The notes under the pieces are model-generated. The model searched no databases, was not told the origin of the DNA, and was given only the letters and a program-made list of their open reading frames with translations. A program made the position numbers and the translations under genes. Below, piece after piece: positions 49,754 to 58,480 of a stretch of DNA of 64,000 nt; the first letter of the stretch is position 1, and each line of letters begins with the position of its first letter. Source of the stretch: CAWFGW01 sp963815495 (GTDB lineage Bacteria; Bacteroidota; Bacteroidia; Cytophagales; JAAEPT01). The DNA lies in the NCBI GenBank assembly GCA_963815495.1, contig CAWFGW010000007.1, positions 186,001 through 250,000 of the forward strand, in the 5' to 3' direction.

Positions 49754-49928
49754 AAACGCAGTTACAAACTGCTACAACATCTGTAGACTTAAGTTACGCT
49801 GAAATAGCTAAACTTAAGCCAGAGGGGGTTAGTCACGCATTACCGTTGCACTCAAATGCGCGCCAGCAGGGGTTTCAGTACTATTGTAGGTCACAAGGAC
49901 CGCTACGCTTAACCTTGCGCCATAGGGT
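49754..49928. repeat. Dispersed repeat cluster abutting the Smr remnant
   Basis: Second copy of the GCAGTTACAAACTGC to CTTAAGCCAGAG block (49757-49823), then a copy of TTTCAGTACTATTGTAGGTC to CCTTGCGCCATAGGG (about 49868-49927). The repeat stops at 49928, exactly where the coding remnant begins. Confidence 0.85.
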
Positions 49929-50471
49929 GAATTTGACTCATGGCCATCAATTGCTTTTCACCTCATTCAAATTGACCCGAAAAGTGGTGCGGAACCTACC
50001 TTCATCAAAAAACTATTTACTGCCAAGGCAAAAAACTTCTTTAAAAACAAAATAAGTAGTCCCTTGCGAAACAACCCCGCTTATGTGTTTAACCTATTAG
50101 ACACCAGCACAAAGGTGGATGCAGGTAAACTCACCGAACAGCTAAACGAGAAGAAAGAGGAACCTACTATTACCAAAAACCCTTACTCACCTATTAAAGA
50201 GGTAGATTTACACATCGAAAACCTACGCGAAGACTTTGAGTTTTTAAAACCCGAAGAGATTCTCCCTATCCAGCTTGAATTATTTGAAAAAGCACTAGAC
50301 TCTGCCATTGCTGACAACTGTGATGAAATCACGTTTATTCATGGTGTTGGTGCTGGTAAGTTGAAATACGAAATCAGTAAAGTACTCAGCAAACACCCGC
50401 ATGTGAAGTTTTATCAAGATGCTGATAAACAAAAGTTTGGTTATGGTGCAACTAAGGCAACACTTGCGTGA
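49929..50471 (+). pseudogene. 5'-truncated DUF2027/Smr-domain protein
   Basis: A continuous frame without a proper start: EFDSWPSIAFHLIQID, then TAKAKNFFKNKISSPLRNNP, EVDLHIENLREDFEF, and the Smr nuclease-like core DEITFIHGVGAGKLKYEISK (the HGxG motif) with the end FGYGATKATL. Bacteroidota DUF2027-Smr proteins are about 330-360 residues; about 180 C-terminal residues remain. A TTG at 50064 could start a 135-residue Smr product. The 5' half is replaced by the repeat ending at 49928, so this looks like a deletion or recombination scar. Confidence 0.72.
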
Positions 50472-50487
50472 TAGTTAATTTTAATAG

Positions 50488-50712
50488 AAGCGAACCTTAG
50501 ACTTACGATTGGTAGATTCCGGACAAGCTCCATTCCATTACCGTCATTCCGTAAAATGTGAGAAACGAGCATTTATGCAGAATCTAACTGAGGCGGAGAC
50601 GAGGTTCTGGCTTACGATGGGCAGATTCCGGACCTGCCTTGCCAGCAGGCTGGCATGTTTCACTTCGTTGCACAATTCCGGAATGACGTGTGAGAGATGA
50701 ATGACGTGCTAG
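50488..50712. repeat. Dispersed repeat cluster
   Basis: Holds AGATTCCGGACAAGCTC, GAATCTAACTGAGGCGGAGA (50579), CCTGCCTTGCCAGCAGGCTGG (palindrome-like, 50634) and AATTCCGGAATGACG (50675). These are the same families as in the other gaps between 48.8 and 59.6 kb. No gene. Confidence 0.8.
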
Positions 50713-50713
50713 A

Positions 50714-52111
50714 CTATTTATTCCCTTGTACTAAATACCAATCTACCCATGCATCCATTTGCTTTACTGAGTTGGGTCTTAATAAAATCTCTCGTTTTTC
50801 ATTTAATAAATACATGGTTGGTGTGCCGAAAACATAGTAATCTTTTACGGGTGTGCTATTCCATTTTTGATAATCGCAACTGGAAATAAAAGGAAATTCA
50901 GATGTGAAATTCTCAAATAACTCTTTGCTTTCATCGAGCGATATATAGACTACTTCAACACCTTGTGCATTCCATTTTGAATACTGGTTGGCGATTTCAG
51001 GAAGCTCTTCTGTACATTTCTGACACCAACTAGCCCCAAAAACAACAACCATGTATTTATTCTTTAGGTCAGAGAGTTTATTGGGAGCTTTATTTTGTCC
51101 GTATCCTGGAGCAAAATTATCGCCACTGAAAAGTATGTCAGGTGCTATATTTCCCTTTTTCATGGCTCGGTAACTTTCTAGCTGATTTGCAAGGTCGCTG
51201 TTTATGGTGCAGCTTGTTTCATTTAATACTTTTAATGCTAAATACTCTGAAGCCTTAAACAAACTATGGCGCTCCAATAAATCGAACAGGTAATCGGTAA
51301 CTTCGTTGAGTTTTTTCTCGTCTTTTGTGAGACGTTCCATCATGGCATCAATGGAAATTTTCATTTCAATAAACACAGAATCTAAGGAACGACCGCTATT
51401 TTCTAATAACCAAAAGTGGTTATCTATGGCATCTTTAAATAAACCGCTTTTGTACAATCGCTGATCTGTGTAATCTATCGCTCTAAAGGCGGCTATCGTT
51501 GCCGGCATTTCTTCTGGGCGGTATTGTGCAACAACGGATACGGAACTTACTAACTTACGTGTAGGCAAAAACCAACTAATGTAGCTGTCGTTAGGTAGCT
51601 GATTTAAAAATGATTCATCTTCATCTTTTATACGTTGTTTTTCTGATTGAATGGCTTTGTTGGGTGTTTTTTGAACTGTAAATAAAGTGTCTAATTTATA
51701 AATTTTCTCTAGGTACACCCAAGCACTCAACGCTTGTTCCCTTCGAGGATGCTCTCTGGCGTATTGCTCAAACCATATATTTTCTTGTCCTTTGGCGATT
51801 TTTATGGATGCTATATTACTCAAAGACGCTCCAACTAATTCAATATCCTCGCCACTTAAAATTACAAACAATGGTTTTTCATCAGCCGACATTAGGTAAC
51901 CGACTCCATAATCGGCTTTAGAATAGGTGAGTTTAAAATTGCCTTTATCATCAATGGTTGATGATGAAATTGGGTAGGTTGTGAGACCGTTGAAACCTTC
52001 AAGTTTAATGGGCTGGTTGGCGAGTTGCGATAAATTGCCGATGATGTTTTGTGCACTTAAAAAAGTAGTGCAAAATAGACTTATTAATAGTATTGATAGT
52101 ATTTTTTTCAT
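50714..52111 (-). CDS. Secreted TlpA-like thioredoxin (CQKC type)
   Basis: 465 residues from ATG 52111. Signal peptide (ILSILLISLFCTTFLSAQ), an N-terminal beta domain (about 25-120), a helical middle, and a thioredoxin domain at about 335-460: VVVFGASWCQKCTEELPEIA (redox CQKC) and the cis-proline in FGTPTMYLLN. It has the same broad layout as the gene at 36458 but low similarity and a different redox pair. It is an envelope thiol-disulfide protein whose partner is unknown, flanked on both sides by repeat clusters. Confidence 0.88.
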   Translation of the reverse strand: MKKILSILLISLFCTTFLSAQNIIGNLSQLANQPIKLEGFNGLTTYPISSSTIDDKGNFKLTYSKADYGVGYLMSADEKPLFVILSGEDIELVGASLSNIASIKIAKGQENIWFEQYAREHPRREQALSAWVYLEKIYKLDTLFTVQKTPNKAIQSEKQRIKDEDESFLNQLPNDSYISWFLPTRKLVSSVSVVAQYRPEEMPATIAAFRAIDYTDQRLYKSGLFKDAIDNHFWLLENSGRSLDSVFIEMKISIDAMMERLTKDEKKLNEVTDYLFDLLERHSLFKASEYLALKVLNETSCTINSDLANQLESYRAMKKGNIAPDILFSGDNFAPGYGQNKAPNKLSDLKNKYMVVVFGASWCQKCTEELPEIANQYSKWNAQGVEVVYISLDESKELFENFTSEFPFISSCDYQKWNSTPVKDYYVFGTPTMYLLNEKREILLRPNSVKQMDAWVDWYLVQGNK

Positions 52112-52189
52112 CACGTGCTAATTAAACAGGGTTGTTGCCAGCATATTTAATCATAATCGGCTAATTATTTCATTCGACCCTGTCTCGTT

Positions 52190-52622
52190 ACAAATATCGA
52201 CATTCCTTTTCAATACTGTCATTCCGTTTCCATTATTGTTATTCTGCTAGCCTTGCCAACAGGCAGGACAAAGGAGGAATCTAATTGAGGAAGAGACGGG
52301 TAACATTCGTTTTCAGTACTATTGTAGATTACAAGAACCGCTACGCTTAACCTTGCGCCATAGGGGATTCCGGACAAACACTCGTTCCTCGTATTTTCCG
52401 GAATGACGTGGTATATTAATCTTGTAACGTCATTCCGGAATTTCGCAACGAAGTGAAGAAATGTCCGGAATCTCCCTATCGACAACCAGAATGGATTAAA
52501 ACAAAAAGGAATGCTTTCTTCAAACATTCCCTTTCTTACTACTTTCCAATAACCGAAGCTACAAGCTTCTCTCGTATTAAAAGACTTAAGCTCACTTCGT
52601 AAAGCTTAAGCCAGTTGAGGGG
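52190..52622. repeat. Dispersed repeat cluster
   Basis: ATTCCTTTTCAATACTGTCA, then GAGGAATCTAATTGAGGAAG (52272), the block GGTAACATTCG to GCGCCATAGGG (52296-52363, with a few substitutions), GATTCCGGACAAAC and two GTCATTCCGG/CCGGAATGACG units (52385-52445). Near the right end CTTAAGCCAGTTGAGGGG (52607) matches the end of the CTTAAGCCAGAG block. Together with 52115-52189 this fills the gap between two minus-strand genes. Confidence 0.8.
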
Positions 52623-52647
52623 ACAAATCGCTTCGCTAATCAAAGTA

Positions 52648-53838
52648 TCATTCCTTAAGGCAACGAACAGAGACCCCGACCGCTCGGAGGCTGGTGCCCA
52701 TGCCGGCATTGCTGCTAATGAAGAAGAGGTGGCGCGAACTAGTGCTGCTAACCGAACTGCTCCAATAGAGGCCGAAGGTACCGACATTGCTGAGCGAACC
52801 ATTGCTGTCGAGGCGGCGGCCCGCCATGGGCAATTTAAGCAGAGAGGCAAAAGCACCTACTCCGTTGTTGCTGCTCCAACTTGTGCGTTCTGCGTTTAAT
52901 TCTTCTTCTGTAGGTAAACGATACCCACTTGGGCAAGGGTTGTTTACCCCATTTACGCCTTCCCAAAGATTTAAGTTTTGTGTACTGCGCCAATCGTAAT
53001 TCCCTGAGTTTACAGTTATAAAGTTACCATGCCCTGGCTGATCCGTAGTGCTTAATGTACTAGTAGTTGATGATGTGCGACACTGATGCCCATCTGCACC
53101 GCGTCCCCATTGGTATAAATCTCCATAAGAAGCTGCATCGGTGCTGCTTGTGGCTACCTGTGTAGCACCAAGGTTTCTATCCATCCATGTTTTTCCTGTA
53201 ATTGGGTTGGTAACATCCACTATTTCAGTTGGTTCTCCACAATGAACCGTACCAACTGGCCATGGATCCGTTACAGTTCCTCCCCCATTCTCCAAGGCCT
53301 CAATTCGCGCAATCAAAGCATCTACATATCCTTTTGTTACTGCGTCTTTCGCCTCAGTAGGATCAGCTAAATTTTTAATTTGAACAGCACCAGCATCGTT
53401 TCCTTGGGTTAATACATTTGTTAACGAAACATTAACGCTACCTGCACTTTTTGCATATTCTGCATAAGGCACTGTCGCAAATTGCATGGTTCCCATTACT
53501 ACGTAGTTGGTTCCACCGGCTAAGTCCATTTCGGTGCGTAAGAAGGTGCTGCTTGCGCCCCAGTTAATGGCGTTAAAGTCGTTGCTGCTTGTTCCTTTGC
53601 CTACTACTAAGTTGATGATGCCATTCGCATCGGAAGTTACGGTATGGGTTTCTGTATAGACTACTGTTCCATTTACTGAACCGGTGGTAATGGATAACCG
53701 CAAACCGATGGCTTGGTTGGCTACTAAGTCGTTGTTGGCGTTGCGAGCCACCGCTTGGTAATTGATTCCTTCGGTTACTTGAGCGAAGGAGAGAACAGCG
53801 GTTAAATAAGCTAGGAGAAGGATGGGGATTTTTTTCAT
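52648..53838 (-). CDS. FISUMP-domain surface protein, probable DGR target
   Basis: 396 residues. Signal peptide (ILLLAYLTAVLSFAQ), a tail-fibre-like N-terminal half (INYQAVARNANNDLVANQAI; FATVPYAEYAKSAG), a short coiled coil (VDALIARIEALENGG), then a FISUMP/C-type-lectin-like domain (about 190-396): TGKTWMDRNLGATQVATSS, YGDLYQWGRGADGHQ and CPSGYRLPTEEELNAE. The last 65 residues (PMAGRRLDSNGSLSNVG to SVRCLKE) have the pattern of a retroelement-diversified region: adenine-poor and full of NNC codons. It is probably an exported ligand-binding protein. No lipobox or sorting domain is visible. Confidence 0.85.
   Translation of the reverse strand: MKKIPILLLAYLTAVLSFAQVTEGINYQAVARNANNDLVANQAIGLRLSITTGSVNGTVVYTETHTVTSDANGIINLVVGKGTSSNDFNAINWGASSTFLRTEMDLAGGTNYVVMGTMQFATVPYAEYAKSAGSVNVSLTNVLTQGNDAGAVQIKNLADPTEAKDAVTKGYVDALIARIEALENGGGTVTDPWPVGTVHCGEPTEIVDVTNPITGKTWMDRNLGATQVATSSTDAASYGDLYQWGRGADGHQCRTSSTTSTLSTTDQPGHGNFITVNSGNYDWRSTQNLNLWEGVNGVNNPCPSGYRLPTEEELNAERTSWSSNNGVGAFASLLKLPMAGRRLDSNGSLSNVGTFGLYWSSSVSSTSSRHLFFISSNAGMGTSLRAVGVSVRCLKE
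52655..52850 (-). other. Candidate DGR variable region (VR) in the FISUMP gene
   Basis: On the coding strand A is scarce: I count 21 of 120 (17.5%) over 52681-52800, against 34 of 120 (28%) in 53461-53580 of the same gene. Many codons end in C. Conserved framework residues (YWSSSVS, SSNAG, SVRCL) alternate with varied ones, as expected when adenines of a template's AAC codons have been replaced. No RT, Avd or template copy is in the window. Confidence 0.5.
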
Positions 53839-53878
53839 GGTGGTGGTATTGTTTGGTAATGTTATGTTCGTTTTTATG

Positions 53879-54066
53879 ATTGGGAGATCCTTCGTTGCAC
53901 TCAGGATGACGGTTAAAATTTTAATTTCGTTTTTATTATTTAAAGATTCTTCACTACGCTCCTGCCTCGCGGCAAGGCGGGCGGTTTCGAGTTTTTATTT
54001 CGTTTTCAATATTTACAGATTCCGGACATTTCTTCACTGCGTTACGAAATTCCGGAATGACGTTTC
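53879..54066. repeat. Dispersed repeat cluster
   Basis: GGGAGATCCTTCGTTGCACT with CAGGATGACGG, a GC-rich CCTGCCTCGCGGCAAGGCGGG palindrome-like unit (53970), and AGATTCCGGACATTTCTTCA to AATTCCGGAATGACG (54021-54062). No gene. Confidence 0.75.
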
Positions 54067-54073
54067 TAGACTA

Positions 54074-56410
54074 TTATTGTTTCACAATTTTATGAAATTC
54101 AGACAGCCCTTGGTCGTCTGTTATTCTTAAGTAATAAACACCTGAAGACAAATCAGTAGGTACGGTCACCTGACCTGCTCCTTGTATTGTTTCTGTGTAT
54201 TGGGTAACTCCGTTTAAGTCTATTAATTGAATGCTGAGGTGTTGGTCTGAGTCTCGTGTATTGTTTATCGTGATATACTCCTGAAATGGGTTGGGTGAAA
54301 TACTGATACGTTTAGTTTCATAATTGCCAACACGTGTGCTCGGAAGCGAATTGGTTATAAAAAACTCATTATTAGAACGATAGCCAGAATTCACCTCACA
54401 ATATGCCATAATAGCCCATTTGTATGATGTTGAAGGTAATAATGATGGTAATTCAAATTCGATATCTGTGGTTTCAACATATTTCCAATTCGTATGAGCC
54501 GTTTCTGAATAGCGAATATTATACCTTATAGCACCGTCAACACTATTCCACCTCAATGTGGCAGTATTATCATTCGTTAAAACTTCTCTCCTGTTTATAG
54601 GTGTTTCACAAATATCACCATTTGTAACAAACACATGGTTTAATGTAGTAAAACTAGTCGGAATATATGCTCCGTCATCACAAACAGTAACGATTTGCCA
54701 TCGATAGTAAGTAGCTGAAATTAGGTTTGAAATTTTGATGGTAGTTGCTCCAGATACTCTCAGATAATTCCATTGATCGATTCCAACTGCCTTTTTATAG
54801 CGTATACGATAGGTTTTCCCTGGGCTCCCAGACCATGATAAATAAGCTGATGTTTCTGTTATACTAGTTGCTGAAAGATTATAGGGTGCTCCACAAACCG
54901 AAGTATTCCTAGTGTTGAAAGTAGCTGTCGCTGATTCTATTGTTTGATATTCAGTGCAATAAGTTAACACCTTCCATTCATATTGAGTACCAGTATTGAG
55001 GTCAGCTCCTAAAATTAATAGCTCTTGATTTGATGAATTAATTTCAAGCCAAACAGATTCATTTACACTTTTATACTTTATCGTGTTGGGCAGTAAATCA
55101 GAAGTATTACTCCAGTTCAATTTTACTGAATTATCATTATAAACAATTGATTCTAAATCCGTTGATTGATTGCATGGTTTGTTCTCTGTTTGTAAAAAGC
55201 CTTGGTTTAACTTGGCATCTGTTTGTTGAAAATAAGCGTTCACTGCGCCTCCGATGGCTATGGTTACCATTGCTGAGCTCTTTGTGTAGGTTGTACCACC
55301 TGAATTAACCGTTTGGTGATAGGGTTTTTCAAGACAAAAATTAGATGTTTCAAAAACATGTTCTTTAGAAACAGTACAACCCGTTGAAGACGTGTATTGA
55401 ACAATCACTTTTTCTGCGGTGGTGATTTCAGTTCCAAAATGTACCGATACGGTTTCACCCTGAGTAGATAATAATGAACCTTCGCCTGTGTACACCCAAT
55501 TATATACACCAGCATCGGTATGGTTGGCAGCAACGGATACTTCTATGGTGCTGTTGGGGCAAACTTGGTTGTCTCCAACCACATCAAATTCATATACTGG
55601 AATTGTAATTGATGTTGATGCGCTAACACTACAGGCTGCCACTGTTCCTACAACTTCAACAGATTCAGACGACAAAGGAGCATACGTTATGGTCCGACTA
55701 GCACCTATTAGCTCGCCTGCAACAAACCATTGATAAGTATCAAAGGTTGTTTCATTGGCAGTGAAACTTATTGCTTCACCTGCACAAGCACTCAATTGGG
55801 TATAGTCAATACTAATTCCTGTCGTCAGGCAATTAAGAATACTTGCATAGGCCTCTTGTGTATCATCTTCTGTATTATCCAACACCTGATCGGCAGCTGT
55901 TATTTCTGCTACCAAGTGGACATTATTCATTTCCCCTTGAACACCTGATGTTGCGTCTATAGTAATAATTAACTCAAAAGTTGCTCCTGCAGCAATTTGT
56001 GGCACAACTACGTTTGGTGAGTTTAAGTTTGAACTCACTCCACTAGGTAGTTCGAGGTTTATCGTCACATTGACATTCGTTGCCGTTGTAGTGCTTACAT
56101 TGGAAACGGTGATTTTAAAAAATTCTACTCCCGTAAATGGCGCCTGACCTACTTCTGTCATTACTTCAATAGCAACTGCCAAGTCTATTTCATTATCACT
56201 CCCTAATTGAAAACCTTGATTTAACGCATTTTGATAGGAAGCATCCACAGCTCCACCTAGTGAAACGGACAAGTAACCTGCTGAATTTGAAAGTGTGCCA
56301 CCACCAGAATTCACGGTTTGATGAGGCATATTTTGGGCAAAGGAAAGCTCGCTTAAAACTAAAAGTGCTATTGAGACTAAAAATACACGAACAAAATTTC
56401 CGCTGGTCAT
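54074..56410 (-). CDS. Secreted fibronectin-type III protein with type A T9SS sorting domain
   Basis: 778 residues. Signal peptide (VFLVSIALLVLSELSFAQ). Two copies of a short unit, HQTVNSGG followed by V-x-I/S-x-GGAV, near residues 28 and 365. A CARDB/DUF11-like adhesion domain (FFKITVSNVSTTTATNVNVT), an Ig/PKD-like domain (about 190-355), and three fibronectin type III domains (about 405-690), each ending in a W-x-I/V-x-x-x-C cysteine (YEWKVLTYC, YRWQIVTVC, YKWAIMAYC). The type A sorting domain closes the chain (ISPNPFQEYITINN; LSSGVYYLRI). A surface-anchored or released adhesin is likely. It is flanked by repeats. Confidence 0.86.
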   Translation of the reverse strand: MTSGNFVRVFLVSIALLVLSELSFAQNMPHQTVNSGGGTLSNSAGYLSVSLGGAVDASYQNALNQGFQLGSDNEIDLAVAIEVMTEVGQAPFTGVEFFKITVSNVSTTTATNVNVTINLELPSGVSSNLNSPNVVVPQIAAGATFELIITIDATSGVQGEMNNVHLVAEITAADQVLDNTEDDTQEAYASILNCLTTGISIDYTQLSACAGEAISFTANETTFDTYQWFVAGELIGASRTITYAPLSSESVEVVGTVAACSVSASTSITIPVYEFDVVGDNQVCPNSTIEVSVAANHTDAGVYNWVYTGEGSLLSTQGETVSVHFGTEITTAEKVIVQYTSSTGCTVSKEHVFETSNFCLEKPYHQTVNSGGTTYTKSSAMVTIAIGGAVNAYFQQTDAKLNQGFLQTENKPCNQSTDLESIVYNDNSVKLNWSNTSDLLPNTIKYKSVNESVWLEINSSNQELLILGADLNTGTQYEWKVLTYCTEYQTIESATATFNTRNTSVCGAPYNLSATSITETSAYLSWSGSPGKTYRIRYKKAVGIDQWNYLRVSGATTIKISNLISATYYRWQIVTVCDDGAYIPTSFTTLNHVFVTNGDICETPINRREVLTNDNTATLRWNSVDGAIRYNIRYSETAHTNWKYVETTDIEFELPSLLPSTSYKWAIMAYCEVNSGYRSNNEFFITNSLPSTRVGNYETKRISISPNPFQEYITINNTRDSDQHLSIQLIDLNGVTQYTETIQGAGQVTVPTDLSSGVYYLRITDDQGLSEFHKIVKQ

Positions 56411-56880
56411 TGACTTACTTAATAATAATGTAGCTAAAGTAGCTGGTCTTTATTTTATAAACAAACGTTATTGTTGTTTTTTAAAGATGGCGTTAATTAC
56501 CGACATTCCGCCCGCCTTGCCACGAGGTAGGGAACGAGGAATCTAACTGAGGCGGAGACGGGTAACATTCGTTTTCAGTACTATTGTAGGTCACAAGGAC
56601 CGCTACGCTTAACCTTGCGCCATAGGGATTCCGCAACAAACGCACGGAATGACGTTACATACCCTACCGTCATTCCGGAATTGTGTAGTGTAACGGAAGA
56701 TGCCTGCCTGCCGGCAAGGCAGGTCCGGAATCTCTTGGTCGAAAACTACGGGAACGCGTTGCAAACGCGCTCCATTGGGGGGGGCTGGCTTACGATGGAC
56801 AGATTCCAGATATTGTTTCTCTTCGTTGCACAATTCCGGAATGACGTGAGAGAGAGGAATAACGTTATGGGTTGGGTTTG
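56411..56880. repeat. Dispersed repeat cluster, largest in the window
   Basis: From about 56505: CATTCCGCCCGCCTTGCCAC, GAGGAATCTAACTGAGGCGG (56535), the full GGTAACATTCG to GCGCCATAGGG block (56559-56626), GTCATTCCGGAATTGTG, CTGCCTGCCGGCAAGGCAGG (56704, palindromic), GAACGCGTTGCAAACGCGCT (56751), and AATTCCGGAATGACG (56831). It shows that most element families found separately elsewhere can occur in one composite. Bases 56411-56504 hold nothing recognisable. Confidence 0.85.
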
Positions 56881-56882
56881 TG

Positions 56883-57185
56883 TCATAAAAACTCCCTTAC
56901 CTCTTCGAATAAATCTTTCCATTCTGGGTTAAGCTTATTTATCAAGTTTTCTTTCCATTCCCTTCGCCATTTTTTGAGTTCTTTTTCTCTTTCGATGGCT
57001 TCTTCTATTGTTTGAAAAATTTCATAATAGACTAGGTCTGTACAGTTGTACTTACTGGAAAACGCTGAGCCTTCGCCATTTTTGTGTTGCCAACTGCGAG
57101 CTGAAATATTTGATGTCACTCCTGTGTAAAGGGTTGTTCTGTTTTTGTTTGTGACAATGTAAATATAGCCTCCTTTTGGGTTCAT
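56883..57185 (-). CDS. GIY-YIG nuclease-family protein (UPF0213-like)
   Basis: 100 residues. The domain fills the protein: GYIYIVTNKNRTTLYTGVTS (GIY and YIG strands), the arginine in NISARSWQHK, LVYYEIFQTIEEAIEREKEL and a C-terminal LNPEWKDL. Stand-alone proteins of this sort are widespread in Bacteroidota with no established target. It sits between two repeat clusters, which may or may not mean anything. ATG 57185 is a clear start. Confidence 0.93.
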   Translation of the reverse strand: MNPKGGYIYIVTNKNRTTLYTGVTSNISARSWQHKNGEGSAFSSKYNCTDLVYYEIFQTIEEAIEREKELKKWRREWKENLINKLNPEWKDLFEEVREFL

Positions 57186-57413
57186 CGTTTTCTATAAAAG
57201 TGAAAAGTGAATTTATGATTAAGGTGTTTATTTAAATTGTAAATAACAAATTTCTAAAACGTCATTGCATTTTTGTTTAGCGATTGAGAGATTCCAGACT
57301 TCCGCTACACTGCACCTGCCTGCCGGCAAGGCTGGTCCGGAATCTGACTGGGATGGAAACAATTGTTTCACTTCGCTACACAATTCCGAAATGACGGTTC
57401 TCCTACTTACATA
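57186..57413. repeat. Dispersed repeat cluster
   Basis: From about 57285: GAGAGATTCCAGACTTCCGC, CTGCCTGCCGGCAAGGCTGG (57310), CCGGAATCTGACTGGGATGG, then ACACAATTCCGAAATGACGG (57379). The left 100 bases are A/T-rich without visible features. Confidence 0.75.
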
Positions 57414-58469
57414 CTAATACAACGACTTCGACTTCATCAAGTTGATGCGCACACCAACTTTAAAGGTCATAAAATTCAAATTAGACTGATGCGCTGGGAA
57501 AAATTCTAAAATCTCGGCTTGGTTTTTTGCAAAGCTACTGTGGTAATCTAGCTCAGCATAAATCGACCAGTTAGCACTCACCTGATAATCGGCACCGAGA
57601 CCTGCTTTATAACCTATCATGGAAAATAAACCTGTTTGAATTTCTGGTTCTTCACGCTCTATTGATTCTACTAAAATATCGTCTTCCGTTTCCACGCTAT
57701 ATGTTGGCTGAAGTTTACCATTTTCCAATGATCGCACATTATAAAACCCTTTTTGGTTGACACCTGCAAAGGAATAGGTTAACCCCACCAAACCGTATGG
57801 TCGGAACTTAGCACGTTTGTTCCCGAGATAATATTTTGCTTCAACGGCTAGTGAAACTGCTCGAACTTTTAGGTTTTCTTTGGACAGCGGCAACACTTGA
57901 ATGTTTGCTCCAAAGGAAACATTTGGCGTGTAATTATATTCACCCCCTAAGCCTAGTGATGGTGCAGGTTGGTAGTTTGCAAATAGGTTTTCAGTTTGCC
58001 CTGCACTGTTAAGTTGTTCTTGCTGACCAGTAACGACCACACCGCTAAACACCGACATACTTACTTTGCTGCCTAAGTCCGATTTGCGCTTTGGATAACT
58101 CCCTCTTTTTTTCCGCTTTTTAGCGTGTTTTCCTCCGTAAAGTGATTTCGATTTCCCTTTTAATGAGTGTTTTCGCTTTCGCTTCACGTAGTTGTCACGC
58201 TTTTTACGCTGCGCTTTTCTTTTCTTTAGGCGTTTATTATTTATTTTAGCCTTTGCTTTTCCTTTCTTGGTAGTCGGTTTATAGGACTTATTTTTCTTTC
58301 CTGACTGTCGTCCGATATACTTTTTCTTCGCGCCATACACCCCTTTTCTGGTATTATTTACACTAAATTGGGCGTGGCTTGATTGGATACTGATAATTAC
58401 TAACAGTATGACGAGTATTAACTTTGTGAAAAAGCTAACTAATATTCGTTTATCCCAACCTTTACTCAT
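57414..58469 (-). CDS. Outer-membrane beta-barrel protein with a highly basic N-terminal segment
   Basis: 351 residues from ATG 58469; a TTG at 58484 overlaps the upstream stop. Signal peptide (LILVILLVIISIQSSHAQ). Then about 85 residues (roughly 30-120) dominated by Lys and Arg (KKNKSYKPTTKKGKAKAKIN, RLKKRKAQRKKRDNYVKRKR). A barrel-like part follows (MSVFSGVVVTGQQEQLNSAG; LGLGGEYNYTPNVSFGANIQ; KAGLGADYQVSANWSIYAEL; FKVGVRINL). The barrel part resembles OmpA-like or outer-membrane-beta-brl families. The basic segment might bind LPS, nucleic acid or acidic polysaccharide. Probably in an operon with the lipoprotein gene upstream. Confidence 0.75.
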   Translation of the reverse strand: MSKGWDKRILVSFFTKLILVILLVIISIQSSHAQFSVNNTRKGVYGAKKKYIGRQSGKKNKSYKPTTKKGKAKAKINNKRLKKRKAQRKKRDNYVKRKRKHSLKGKSKSLYGGKHAKKRKKRGSYPKRKSDLGSKVSMSVFSGVVVTGQQEQLNSAGQTENLFANYQPAPSLGLGGEYNYTPNVSFGANIQVLPLSKENLKVRAVSLAVEAKYYLGNKRAKFRPYGLVGLTYSFAGVNQKGFYNVRSLENGKLQPTYSVETEDDILVESIEREEPEIQTGLFSMIGYKAGLGADYQVSANWSIYAELDYHSSFAKNQAEILEFFPAHQSNLNFMTFKVGVRINLMKSKSLY

Positions 58470-58480
58470 ATCGGTGGCTA

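Noticed and set aside
50509..50700. Short open frames in repeat clusters (also 49368-49586, 56609-56932 and 52219-52527)
   Set aside because: Their translations are repeat-element sequence (for example NLTEAET-FWLTMG) and have no coding character.
52615..52899. Plus-strand open frame over the FISUMP gene end (rich in Ala, Glu and Arg)
   Set aside because: It is a shadow of the adenine-poor coding strand (few T on the plus strand, so few stops); no start or family match.
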